This document shows positions 1 to 10,546 of a stretch of 64,000 bases of DNA, one piece after another; positions within the stretch are counted from its first letter, which is position 1; every line of letters starts with the position of its first letter. This stretch comes from Cadophora sp. MPI-SDFR-AT-0126. Taxonomy: Eukaryota; Ascomycota; Leotiomycetes; Helotiales; Ploettnerulaceae. Both the position numbers and the translations under genes were made by a program. The notes beneath the pieces were generated by a model that ran no database searches, had not been told where the DNA came from, and worked only from the letters and a program-made list of their open reading frames with translations. Where the stretch lies: assembly GCA_020747065.1 (NCBI GenBank), contig JAGMVK010000008.1:1984001-2048000 (forward strand). The letters run 5' to 3'.

Positions 1-575
1 TTCAAGCAGTATTGGAGCAAACCCCTCCCTCCACTCCTATCTATCCAAGTGGGGAGTGGACCTGAAGACATTCAGCCTAAATAGAAAACGGCCATGCGCA
101 CGAATGAAAGAGCAGACTGGCTGGTACCCTGTCAATACGGCGCTGGTGACGTCCCAGGTCAAGTGCAGTCCAGTCCAGTCCAGTCCAGTGTGGCGGGGTA
201 CTTACTTCTGGGGCTTCGAGCAATGCTTGTGTCTGATTCGAGCGCGAATGGGAAAAGAAAGGAAAGGAAAGAATTGTTACGGAGGAAAAAGGACAATGCA
301 GGATGCCAGTACCCGGGACTAAGCTTAACCACGAATCGTTGAATATTGGTAAAGAAAAGATGTGGCCGGATCTCAGGGCAACTTGGTGGTGATGCTGACC
401 CTGAGAGTGGCGGAAAATACTGCGAAGATTCACCGAGATCTGCCCCTCACACGTGACCATAGAGTGTGGCTTCATTGTCTTGGCGATATACGAGAAGACA
501 GAGATGAGGCAGGGCAGGGCTTGACAATCGACATTGCAGTAGATTCTCCACCCACTTCGTAACATTCGAGCAATC
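1..575. other. Intergenic, upstream of NIP30-like gene
   Basis: No gene is supported here. The open frames on both strands are mostly antisense shadows or run through a pentanucleotide repeat. It probably holds the promoter and 5' leader of the gene starting at 576. Confidence 0.6.
166..190. repeat. (CAGTC)5 microsatellite
   Basis: Five tandem copies of CAGTC (the last one ends in G), about 385 bp upstream of the NIP30-like start. It is one of several pentanucleotide repeats in the leaders and intergenic DNA of this window. Confidence 0.9.
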
Positions 576-1363
576 ATGTCGTCCGGCTTCATATCTGGCG
601 GTACTACCGATTCCCCTCTAGAGCGGAGCGATGAATGGCTAGCAGCACAAAAAGAAATCGAAGCCAACGCCATCAGACGAGCCGAGCAAGCCAGACAGAC
701 AGACGGCAAGAGCTTGTACGAGACCCTGGAAGCTAACAAAGGTATTTTGCACCGCCATCCCCTTCTTTAAACCTGGTTTTGGTCATGGGCTGATCACGTA
801 GTGGTGCTTTGAACGACATAGCCGCCAAACAAGAAGCGTTCGAAGAAGCGAACAGACTCAAGAACCAATTCCGCGGCGTCGACGAAGATGAAGCCGAATG
901 GCTGGATTCTGTATTGGAAAGTACCCGCGCAGAAGAGGATCGCGTAAAAAAAGAGACTGCAGAAGGGCTCGCCTTATTTCGCCAACAACAAGAGGAGGCA
1001 GATAAGAAGGCGCGAACTGGAACCAATGCTGCCACAACCGAGGAAGGATCGCCAGTCGCGGAAGAGGAGTCTTGGGTTGCTGGCGGTAGGAAGCGGAAGA
1101 GGACGAAGGACAAGGAGGGATTGAAGGGTGTCAAGATTCGAAGAGCATCAACACCAACGGAAGTTGAAAAGAAGTCTGCAGAACCCAACCTGCAGTTGCC
1201 AAAAGAAAAATCCGAGTCGCAGAAGCCGCAAGCTCAAAAGGAAGCAAGCCAAAAGTCACCAGATTCCAAAGCAGCTGCTCTTGACAGCAAGAAATCACCA
1301 GGACCTCCTAAGACCAGCTCGGGTTTGGTGAATTATGGTTCAGATGAAGATGACGATTGGTGA
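576..1363 (+). CDS. NIP30/FAM192A (PSME3IP1) family protein
   Basis: Two exons, 576-741 and 822-1363. The 80-nt intron is split G|CC, so the join reads LEANK-AAKQEAFEEA, which matches the family's conserved core. An earlier AG at 800-801 would break the frame. The protein is about 235 aa. The N-terminal NIP30 domain (about residues 1-90) has the 'FISGG', 'LYETLEANK', 'LKNQFRGVDEDE' and 'WLDSVL' landmarks. The rest is Lys/Ser/Glu-rich and probably disordered, with a basic KRKRTKDKE stretch that could be a nuclear signal, and it ends in an acidic DEDDDW tail. In animals the family member PIP30 binds the nuclear proteasome activator PA28-gamma. Its fungal role is not established, so only the family is assigned. 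Family call is firm; function is unknown. Confidence 0.88.
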
Positions 1364-2010
1364 TGCCATAACAATTTACATTGTGGAGCAGTCTGCCCTA
1401 TTGCTGCTTCAAAGTCAAATTCCGTTGCATTGGAGAGAGGTCCATTGCAATGTTGTCTGTATTGCTTTGCAGGACTTCCCACAATATGCCAGACTGGATG
1501 TGTTACGATTAACAAAAGGGAAAATCATAGGCTGCGTTAGGAGATTTGGCGTACGTCAAATTTAAGGATTCCGAGAAGGTGTCTTTTCTAACGGCCAATC
1601 GGAATTGCAAGCACTGAACATCGCTGAAGTCAGATATAAATTCTTGGTATTGGCCTATTTAGGTAGTGAGCTTCACGGACTTGATCTGTGGTTCAGGAAC
1701 AAAGCTTTGTGTAATTGTATCCTCAATCAACAAAATGTCTGTATGTTATAAAGACTGCATAGTATTCCAAGTATAGCCAAAAATAGAGAAATCTAATTGA
1801 GCTCTGTACAAATTGCGAAACTATCCCTGACATTCTGATTGAAGCTCAATCCTTGCCCATTTCCAACCTCGGCTCGCTTCAACTGGTGCACCCAACGCAG
1901 CCGCCAGAAATCCAAACTCCATTAATCTTCCCAAACCTCACCATGCGCCGACAGTAATAACGCCAGCATCGTCCTCCCCTAGGGCACACACCTCACGCGA
2001 AGTGCTCGCC
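1364..2010. other. Intergenic between NIP30-like and HIT genes
   Basis: This is the 3' flank of the NIP30-like gene and the promoter of the HIT gene, both on the plus strand. No coding signal or clear repeat was seen. Confidence 0.6.
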
Positions 2011-2676
2011 ATGTCCGACTGTCCATTCTGCAGCATAGCAGCCCACTGGCCCCCATCCGACAACCCCTCAGGCGACCATGACCTCATATCTCCGTCTGCC
2101 TTTGTTGTATTGAGTGCGCCGCTCGTTGTAGCTTTTCTTGATAGTGAGTATTCCCTAAGTCTTTATGCTCACCAAGTTATCTTTCATACGATCTATATCG
2201 CTATTTCTACGCAAGCTCGAGATCCTCTGTCTTGGAGATTTCGCGAAAGTCAAGATAAACCCCAACTAACCATCACCCTCCTAGTAATGCCTCTCTCCCC
2301 CGGCCACATCCTAATCACCACACGCCAACACCGCGAAAAGATATCCGACGTCACTGACGCCGAAGCCCGCGAACTCGGCTCCTGCGTTTCTCTCCTTAGC
2401 AGAGCTCTCGCCAACGCAACCGGTGTCTGGGACTGGAACATTGTACAGAACAACGGGGCGGCAGCCAGCCAGGTCGTACCGCATGTGCACTACCATTTGA
2501 TTCCCAGACCGCAGTTGAATGGGGAGGAGAGAAATCGTAGTTTCACGATGTTTGGGAAGGGCATGAGGAGTGAGATTGATGACGAGGAGGCGAGTAGGTT
2601 GGCGGGGAGGGTGAGGGTCGAGGTTAAGAGGGAGAGGGAGCGGATGGGGAGGGTGGGGGAGAGGGGAAAGTTATAG
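2011..2676 (+). CDS. HIT-domain (histidine triad) nucleotide hydrolase
   Basis: Exons 2011-2143 and 2285-2676 give about 174 aa. The start is the ATG of MSDCPFC; the GTG upstream is not needed. Landmarks are a PFCSIA N-terminus, 'MPLSPGHILI', 'WNIVQNNGAAASQVVPHVH' and the catalytic triad HVHYHLIPRP (about H111, H113, H115). HIT proteins hydrolyse or transfer nucleoside phosphates from dinucleotides or nucleoside phosphoramidates; the middle His is the nucleophile. The PFCxI start suggests the HINT branch, but I cannot settle HINT versus Fhit-type. The C-terminus is Arg/Glu-rich. The 141-nt intron is a multiple of three and has no stop, so unspliced RNA would still read through. Confidence 0.9.
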   Translation: MSDCPFCSIAAHWPPSDNPSGDHDLISPSAFVVLSAPLVVAFLDSEYSLSLYAHQVIFHTIYIAISTQARDPLSWRFRESQDKPQLTITLLVMPLSPGHILITTRQHREKISDVTDAEARELGSCVSLLSRALANATGVWDWNIVQNNGAAASQVVPHVHYHLIPRPQLNGEERNRSFTMFGKGMRSEIDDEEASRLAGRVRVEVKRERERMGRVGERGKL

Positions 2677-3380
2677 AATTAGGGGAAATGAGAAAAGGGA
2701 GACGAGTTATTGGGAGACGAAAGGGAGAGTGCCAGGGAATCACGAGACTTGGCTCGGGATTCTTAGATATTGGATATGGGATGGCATAAAGGGCTTGATT
2801 AGATGGTGTTTGGCGTTACGACCGTAATTTGTGTCGTACAGAGATTTCTCTGCGTGTAAGAAATGGACTATGAAGAGTGTCGGGATGAGAGATGTATTGT
2901 ACGAGTGACTAGAAAGGGATTTCTAGAGCTGGAGGTCGCAAAGCAACTGTTATGTCCATTGATAGGCGGGTACTAGTTGCAAGATATGAGGATATAACTT
3001 TCCAAGAAATGTTCAAAGAGCCACTGAGCCCAATCAAAGGAATGAAATTAGGAAGTAATAAGTTCTCTTGGAATGCTTCGATGCATTTGTCATGGTTGTG
3101 AGCATGGTCTATCTCTACTAGCTGCTGCATGAGCTTACACTGTCCAGAACAGTGTCCCATGAACTGGCTGGAGCCAAGCTGCATCCTTTCGCAGACGCCT
3201 CACTATCGAATGGCAAATAGACCCCGCCATCCTTTGATCTGCACTACACTGGAGTATTATGCCTAGAAGTTCGAAGCATATTCCGGGCGCGGCAACGGTC
3301 GAAGCTCCTCCAAGTCAGTCTTTTGCTTAAGCAGGCATCTGACTGGGCTCTGATGCATTCATCGCAAGCCAGCGAAACTT
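2677..3380. other. Intergenic (convergent 3' ends)
   Basis: This lies between the HIT gene (plus) and TRM11 (minus), so it holds two 3' ends. No supported gene was seen. Confidence 0.6.
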
Positions 3381-4852
3381 TCACTTGGAAGTCGCTTTGA
3401 AACCTGTAAAGTAGCTTTTCCTAAATGGATTGAGGTCATCAGCGTTCACGCCATTCTCCTTGATTCTCTCCCGAGCAGGTGCTTTATTGACTTCTGAATC
3501 CGAAAGTCTGCGGTATGTAATGAGTCTTCTTGACCCTAGAATGCGTCAACGCGCTGCCAATCACCGATCAATACAGTTGACTTACATCTATTGAAAGCTT
3601 GTGTGCAGACACTGGTTATTTCCAGGCATGGATGCTCTGGTATCTTGATCTCCTGGTCTTCATCATTGGCAGTTGGCATCCAGAAAGACAACCTGCCATT
3701 CTCAACCAGTGTCTGTGCCGCAAAATCCAGGATATCGTCTAGCATCGCCAAGAAGCTGTATGGACGCTTTGGTGGGATATATTTCTCCTCTCTGTAGAAA
3801 GTTAGTTTATCATGACAGTCCACGTCGATCTTGATCTCACAGATGATGAGCCTTCCCATCTCTATAAACGATCTCTTTTCCCTTCGTCGGATCTCTGCTA
3901 CCCAGAACCTTCAACCCTTCCCGTACTCCATACGGAGGATCACATACTATGCCATCGAATATCCTCGCAACCCGCAACGGCGTATTGGTCAGGTCGGCAA
4001 CAAAGCTATCTCCAAACTGATCCGTAATTCCATACTGTACAAAGTTCGCATGTAGACTCGTTTTGCCCTTCCCTCGGATACTTCTCCCATCAATATCGCT
4101 TCCAAAAGCAAGAGCGCCGAAATGTGCACAAGCTACAGGGAAACTACCGGATCCAACAAATGGATCATAGAAAAGCTTCCCAGGACCAGCTAAAGTCATG
4201 TTCGCTGTGATGAGAGCGAGCTCGGCGTCCATGGACGTGGTACAGATGTATTTTCGCTTCTTGAGATCATACTTCTGTATGACGTCCCTCTCACTTCCAC
4301 CCAAGAAACGACCCAAATGTACCGACTGCAGCTGGTGATTGCCCAGAGCAGACACATCGTACTGCCACTCTTCCGACAAACAAAACTCCTGTTCCGCACC
4401 CTTCATCCTGATCGGTCCTTCCAACTCAAGGAACTTGAAGCCTTCAATGAGCTTCCTCTGCTCGGTAATAGACCTAGAACCTTGGAAAGAATCGATGGTG
4501 AATTTGAACGAGCAGTTTTTGTACAAAGACCATAGGTGCTGCGAGACGGCTCGGACATTTTCGTGCAGGTCTTCGTAGGTGGAGCCTTTGCCCCAGACTT
4601 CATAGATGGATTTGGCGAGGATGCTGCGGCTGACTAGTCGAATGGCTTCATCTTGTGATGCTAATTTGATGAAGCAGTATGGTGACTTCGGAGAACATTA
4701 GTATGAGCTCATCAAAGTATTACAGGAAACAGACTTACATCGGGACTGTAAGATAGGATTTCAAAGTCAATACCTTCGTACACTGCCAGGGCTTTGATTT
4801 CCGCGAGACGGAAAGTCTCATGAGTTTGAGTGAACCTGATCATGCACTCCAT
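3381..4852 (-). CDS. TRM11: tRNA (guanine-N2-)-methyltransferase Trm11
   Basis: Catalytic subunit of the Trm11-Trm112 complex, which makes m2G10 in tRNA. Four exons on the minus strand: 4739-4852, 3841-4685, 3586-3791 and 3381-3535, with introns of 53, 49 and 50 nt and intact phases. The product is about 439 aa, normal for the family. The N-terminal part (THUMP-like region) starts MECMIRFTQTHETFRLAEI. The Rossmann methyltransferase core has the SAM-binding motif DPFVGSGSFP (near residue 212) and the catalytic CDPPYGVREG (D287-P-P-Y290). The C-terminus W-SRRLITYR and KSYFTGF, reached only after the last intron, confirms the model. Divergent from RPP40 across 265 bp. Confidence 0.95.
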
Positions 4853-5117
4853 TGTGAAGTCTGATGAGCGTAAGTTTCAGTGACCTGTAAATATCCATGA
4901 GATCCTGATGCCTTTCGATTTTGGACTTTGGTATTTTTCTCGCTTGAGTCATGAGTTTATTTCACCTTCGGGTTGTTGGAATATTTTGGGTGCCGCTTCG
5001 TAGCGTGGGTCGAGCCAGGCCCGGAAAATCCATAGGCTAGGCCGCTTCGGGGCTTTGGCGACCTCGAAACAACGATTCTGCGCCTTAGCAGTCGGGACCG
5101 TTGACAAACAGCCCAAG
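4853..5117. promoter_or_regulatory. Bidirectional promoter TRM11/RPP40
   Basis: 265 bp separates the two divergent start codons, so both promoters must lie here or overlap. It contains TGAGTCA at 4945-4951, which matches the core site of bZIP factors of the Gcn4/CpcA type. A match to 7 bp is weak evidence of binding. Confidence 0.55.
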
Positions 5118-6452
5118 ATGTTGAACTTCCGCTCCGGAGCGAAGAATGAACAGAAATGCAATGTCACGCATGGTGTCATCGGCCATGTGGATCCCAATCA
5201 GCCTCCTGTGAAGAGAAAACCTTTCGCGGCAATTTTGAGTCAGAGTTTCATTCAGAAGGTCAGCTGTTCGCAAAGAAGGATTTGACATTTAGTCTGATGA
5301 CATGAGGTAGACTGAGCTTATACTCCCGGAAGAGCTGTATGAGATCATCAAGAAGGATGTCTTGACAGACCTTTCCAAGGCGGTCTACAGCCGTGTCATC
5401 CTTCCGCTGGGTGCTCTCTTGGAGGGCGAGTTTTTCAACGAGTATATCAAGAGAGGTGAGTGAGGGAAATCAACTTTAGGTAATTCATTTCAGGGTTACG
5501 ATTTTGATGTGTTCTTAGGCAATGTCTTGATGCTCTCGGAGGGAAAGTCAGATATCGACAATGTGTACTCTCTACGGGAAGGTAGGGTGCCGGGGTCATG
5601 TCAATGCGTGCCGAATGATGTACTCATCCTGCTTTAGGTGTTTTAACATTACATCTGGATAAGGAGAGCTACGAACGAGCAGGAATAGTTGGTAAGCCCG
5701 ATGGTGTGAAGGGCAAGCGTGGGACAAAGCCTCGATGGGGTAAGTACACTGTACCTGTTCCCTAAGCTTACGCTGACACGGAATGTAGTCGTGGAGATAG
5801 AACTCCGTCTACCCTCAATGCTGCATGGGAAGAAAGGCTTCGACAGGATTGTGTATGCCTTCAAGAATGTTCTCAACACACCCGTCACATGGCTCTGGGT
5901 GGACTTGGGAAAGAACAGTATGGACTACGCGGTCTTCCGCTCTCATGGTATACTACTAACTACCATAACCTAGCCCCGTCACCTAGTCCGATGGATGCAC
6001 ACTTCCCCATCACAAAGACCATATCGCCCCAGATTAAAAAGATGGAAGTCGCCACACCTTCGCTCAACCCACCCATAGATGCAGATGAGTCGTACGATGG
6101 AGATTTTGAGGACTATGCCGTCGAAACTCAAGAATGGCTTTCCCTCATCTTACTCAACAGTCCGAGAATTGACCCCAATGACGACGCTATAGACCCATAT
6201 CTCTCACGTTACACCGTGCCAGGAGATACTCATACATCGAGCAAGCTGGTCAGGATCACATGGCGAGGTTTCCTGTCTCCGACTTGGGCACACAAGATGT
6301 TCGTGCAGATGCTGTTGGCGACTCCCAAGAATGGATGGTTTGCTTATTGCGTAGACGGATTCGGCGAGGTCTCTCCAGGATATGGCAAGCATTGTACGAT
6401 ACTGAGGCTTCTAGATACCCAAAGCGAATATGTCTTGTGGGAGATAGCGTAG
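5118..6452 (+). CDS. RPP40: RNase P/MRP subunit p40 (Rpp40) homologue
   Basis: Six exons: 5118-5258, 5311-5455, 5519-5581, 5638-5739, 5789-5917 and 5974-6452. All junctions are GT-AG and keep phase, giving about 352 aa against 363 for human RPP40. Family landmarks: 'VILPLGALLEGEFFNEYIKRG', 'VLTLHLDKESYERAGIVGKP' (like the human region with a Thr-Tyr-Glu after a Leu-rich strand), 'EWLSLILLNSPRIDPNDD-IDPYLSRY', 'ITWRGFLSPTW', and a C-terminal 'YVLWEIA'. Rpp40 is a protein subunit of the nuclear RNase P/MRP ribonucleoproteins that trim the 5' ends of pre-tRNAs and process pre-rRNA. S. cerevisiae has no recognised Rpp40. Its stop is 11 bp from the stop of the convergent ankyrin gene. Confidence 0.87.
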
Positions 6453-6463
6453 GAAGAACCATT

Positions 6464-7153
6464 TCAGTTCGTCCGTTGGCGATTATTTCTTTCTTCTCCT
6501 ATTTCACCACCAAGAGCTTCCTTGACCAGTTTCCGCAATGCTTCTTGCCCCTCTTCTCCATTGAAATCGTCTCTTGCGGCCAGTTCGTCGATCCTGCGCT
6601 TGAACTCTGGATCCAGTAGTTCACCTGCATCTTCGGGTGCCATAGTTCCGAAGTCTACAGATAGCCCTTCTGGTAGAGGCGCAGGTGGCTGAATGCTATT
6701 GTCCGCTTGAGATATTGGTGGGAGAATGGCGCTGCTCGACTCATCTCCGCCGGGATTGTTGCCTTGATCCTGGAGTTCCCTCATCCGCAAATACACTGCC
6801 ACCTCTGGGAAGTCGCCATCCTCTGCAATTCGTTCTCTCGCAGACTGTCCCGACTCGCCTCTAATTGTGATATCTGCATGTAGCTCTTCCACCAATACCT
6901 TTGCAACATCCACTGTCTCGATTCCAAATAAAGCAGTTTCCCCATCCTCGTCCTTGGTATTGACATCGACATGGTAATCGTTGACTACCGCTCTCAAGAG
7001 ATCGATATGGTTGTAAGATGCGGCCGCATGCACGAGAGAGTAGCCATGCTCGTCTTGAATAGATGCACTCGAGGGGTTTTCTTGCAGATGTTGAAGGACT
7101 TTGGCGGGGTCGTCTGCGGCGAGAAGGAGAACGTTGACAGTAGTGGCGCTCAT
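6464..7153 (-). CDS. Small ankyrin-repeat protein (YCR051W-like)
   Basis: Intronless, 229 aa. At least three ankyrin units lie in the first ~130 residues: 'DEHGYSLVHAAASYNHIDLLRAVV', 'TKDEDGETALFGIETVDVAKVLVEE', 'ESGQSARERIAEDG'. A short low-complexity linker and an acidic or charged C-terminus follow ('FKRRIDELAARDDFNGEEGQEALRKLVKEAL'). The size and layout resemble S. cerevisiae YCR051W and S. pombe ankyrin proteins of unknown role; probably a cytosolic/nuclear protein-binding scaffold. Tail-to-tail with RPP40, stops 11 bp apart, so the 3' UTRs almost certainly overlap. Confidence 0.85.
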   Translation of the reverse strand: MSATTVNVLLLAADDPAKVLQHLQENPSSASIQDEHGYSLVHAAASYNHIDLLRAVVNDYHVDVNTKDEDGETALFGIETVDVAKVLVEELHADITIRGESGQSARERIAEDGDFPEVAVYLRMRELQDQGNNPGGDESSSAILPPISQADNSIQPPAPLPEGLSVDFGTMAPEDAGELLDPEFKRRIDELAARDDFNGEEGQEALRKLVKEALGGEIGEERNNRQRTN

Positions 7154-7274
7154 GTTGTCTTTTGTAAATTAATTCCTGGTTGATCTGATCGGTCGAAAGT
7201 ATATCTCAACACAAGCTTGTATCCGGGTTGGTTGCAGTGCAATCAAGTCGATGGATGATACAGCAGAGTTTGAC

Positions 7275-7298
7275 TGATTGATTGATTGATTGATTGAT
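7275..7298. repeat. (TGAT)6 microsatellite
   Basis: Six tandem TGAT copies about 120 bp upstream of the ankyrin gene start. A (CCTTG)3 run follows at about 7319-7335. Confidence 0.9.
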
Positions 7299-7553
7299 GT
7301 TAAGAATACTTTTTGAAGCCTTGCCTTGCCTTGCCATTGCCTGTCATTCCCTGCCCTTCCCAGCCCTCTGCCCCGCGCCACACACAACACAAGGCTGAAA
7401 GTACAGGGGTCTTACCGAACAGTCATTCGCCTGTGCCTGTGCCTGCGCCCACCCCACCCCACCACCGATAACCCAACTCGTTGTTTGTTTGGGCTTCGGG
7501 CTTGATTGAAGCTTGGAGCTTACTTAGGTCTGATCTTCATCACCAGCCAGATC

Positions 7554-7600
7554 TGTTCTGTTCTGTACTGAACTGAACTGAACTGAACTGTTCTGAACTG
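7554..7600. repeat. CTGTT/CTGAA pentanucleotide repeat tract
   Basis: GTTCT repeats run into four CTGAA copies and end in GTTCTGAACTG. It lies in the TRL1 promoter and is followed at about 7676-7710 by CACT and CT dinucleotide repeats. Confidence 0.85.
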
Positions 7601-8012
7601 AAAGAGGCCCCCCAACGGCGTGACTAATGTTCCCTTTCAAACGGTCATTATCAGGCAGAACTTCGTTACATTCATTCACTCACTCACTCACTCTCTCTCT
7701 CTCACTCTCTGTAGTGGAGCACAGTTAAGCTCAAGAGTCAACGCAAAGGGAGCAGGAGCAACCTAGTACTGGTACAAGTACAAAGAGTCAGCAGCTTCAG
7801 CTTGTTTGATGCTGCTGCTGCTACTATTAAAACGAACCACCATTCGATTCCACAATTCGCAAAGAGTCAGACTCACATTTCATCTTCTGCGCTCTGTTTG
7901 TACATCTCCTCCGACTCTCAAAAACAAAAACAGACCATCCATCTCCACTCAATACTTCAGCTCACGCAAAGTCCTTCATTTGACCTTCCACAGACACTTT
8001 CATTCTGGAATC

Positions 8013-10546
8013 ATGGCAGACCTAGACAAGGTCCCCTACCAGCCACAAGACGTGCAAGAAGTCCAGACCTTGCTTCGAAATCTTGAGGCAGGACTGGGCA
8101 AGAAAGGACCCAAGAAGACGTACAGCTGTAAGAGAACTACCTTCCAGGTTCACGACTCTCCACAGAAGCTTGCTGTCAACTCATGGCGCTTCCAAGATTG
8201 GGATTACAAGCGGGATGATCTCCCAACCTACGCTCGAGGTCTTTTTACCGGCAAGAATGAGAAGGGCCAACCGGAGATCTCCATCAGAGGCTATGACAAG
8301 TTCTTCAACACCGGCGAAGTTCAAGCTACCCAGTGGCACACCATCAAGCAAGCCACCAAAGGCCCCTACGAGTTGAGTCTGAAGGAGAATGGCTGCATCA
8401 TCTTCATTAGCGGTCTGCATGATGGCACATTACTAGTTTGCAGCAAGCACTCGACTGGTCCTAGAAACGATGAGCTCAGCCATGCCATGGCAGGCGAGAA
8501 GTGGGTTGACAAGCATTTGGCATCAGTAGGCAAGACTCGACAAGATCTTGCTAAGGAGCTGCGAGCTAGAAATGCGACTGCTGTATTTGAGCTTTGTGAC
8601 GACGAATTCGAAGAGCATATCCTTGCTTACGATAAGGAGAACGCTGGACTTTATCTCCATGGTATCAACATCAATCTGCCTGAGTTCATGACATATTCGG
8701 GTGCTCAAGTGCAAGCCTTTGCTGAAGAGTGGGGCTTCAAAAAGACTGATTTTTTGGTGTACGAGGATATCGATGCGACAAAGACATTCCTGGACGAGGT
8801 CGCTGAAACCGGCCACTACAATGGTCGAGATATCGAAGGCTTTGTCATTCGATGCAAGGCTCGCCATGATTCGTCGAATCGGTTGGCAGACTGGTTTTTC
8901 AAGTACAAGTTTGAGGAACCGTACCTTATGTACCGACAATGGCGTGAGTGTACCAAGGCTATCATATCTGGAAGAGCGCCTCGGTATAAGAAGCATATTA
9001 AGATCACCGAGGAATATCTACTCTTCGCTCGGAAAATGCTTGCGGAAAACTCTCAACTGGGCAAGGCCTACGGGCAGAACCATGGTATTATCAGGCTGCG
9101 CAATGACTTCTTGAAGGAGAAGAACTTGAGGGGTTCAGATATCATTCGCGCCGAGTATGCTGAGCTTGGAGGTGCTCCAGAAGATGTCACCAAGGATATC
9201 ATCCTGGTACCCATCGCTACCCTTGGATGTGGAAAGACAACCATCGCCGTTGCACTCACTCATCTCTTCAATTGGGGCCATGTTCAGAATGACAATATCA
9301 GCGGCAAGGGCCGACCACCTCGCTTCACTAAGGAAGTCCTGGCTCAGTTGGAGGATATTCCAGTGGTATTCGCTGATCGGAACAATGCACAGAGACATGA
9401 GCGAGAGCAAATCCTCGGAGATGTTCGTTTAACTCATCCTCATGTTCGCCTGGTTGCACTCAATTTCGTTCATACCCCGGACACCATTGCCAAGATTCGA
9501 AAGGTCACCCAAGACAGAGTTCTTACCCGCGGAGACAATCATCAGACTATTCAGGCAGCTTCGGACTCAAAGAAGGTTGTTGGAATCATGGAAGGTTTCA
9601 TCCACCGCTTCGAGGCACTCAACACTGAGACCAGACCCGACGATGGATTCGACGCTGTCATTGACCTAGACCCTACGCTGGACTCTCGCGAGAATCTGGA
9701 AACTGTTGTTGGTCAACTCCACAATCTCTACCCTAAGCTCATTAGCGACATGCCTTCAAGTGACGATCTCGACGAGGCTATCAAGGTGTCGCTCAGCGAG
9801 TACAGGCCTGAGATCCGACACACGATCGGCGAGCGTGGACAAAAAGACACCAACCGCAACAAGAATCAGAAAAACCAGGATGTAAGATTTTCTCTGTCCT
9901 CGAAAACTAAGTAGTTGTACTAACCATCATCATTAAAGAGAGAGCAGGCTCCCATAGTCAAGAAGCAGAAACCCTTGGAGTATATCTCCGTCAACCTTCC
10001 CAAATCACAAATCCTTGATGTCCTGGAGACTGCTTTCGGTTCCGTCTCCTCGAATAAAGCTCGCTTCTTCCGCCAACTTCAACAGACGCGCCGTGTCCAG
10101 CCCGAGTTTCATGTCACCCTGATCCATCGTGCAACTTCGAAAGCCCACCCCGAACTTTGGCAGAAATACACTGACCTTCATGCTGCTGGCGGAGACCCCT
10201 GGAACCCAAATACTAAGCTGGGTGACTGTAAGGTCTTGTTGGAGAAGGTATGCAGTTCGTGATTTGTCCGTGTATTTTTTTTTACTAATGTGTTTCCTAG
10301 ATCGTTTGGGACAACCGAATCATGGCTATCGTTGCTAGACTCGTTGACGAGGGATGGGAGTGTACCAACCAAGTCGCACATGTTACGGTTGGCACCCGAG
10401 GTGACGAAGTCAAGCCAAAGGAGAGCAACGACCTGCTGAAGCGCTGGATTGAAGTAGGCAGTGGCGATGATTCAGGAATCGGCGAGGTCGTTATTAGTGG
10501 TCGTCATGTTGTTGATGGTGTCGTTAAGGGAGTTCTTTCACGTTAA
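8013..10546 (+). CDS. TRL1: Fungal tRNA ligase Trl1
   Basis: Joins tRNA halves after intron excision, and in fungi also the HAC1-type mRNA of the unfolded-protein response. Exons 8013-9881, 9939-10247 and 10301-10546 give about 807 aa (yeast 827). Three catalytic modules are visible: the adenylyltransferase/ligase with the KENG lysine motif (K124); a polynucleotide kinase P-loop GCGKTT (about 405-410); and a C-terminal cyclic phosphodiesterase with two HxT motifs, HVTLI (H681) and HVTVG (H753). The start chosen is MADLDKVP at 8013, with A at -3. The same frame is open back to an ATG at 7809, adding 68 residues (see findings). Introns are 57 and 53 nt, the first with a GTACTAACC branch site. 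Confidence 0.96.

Larger units (their letters stand above)
7154..7808. other. Repeat-rich intergenic/promoter of TRL1
   Basis: Divergent spacer between the ankyrin gene and TRL1. It holds (TGAT)6, (CCTTG)3, CTGTT/CTGAA repeats and a CACT/CT-rich tract. No gene was seen. Confidence 0.7.

Noticed and set aside
77..739. 220-codon minus-strand open frame
   Set aside because: It is antisense to the start of the NIP30-like gene, runs through a repeat, and has no family features.
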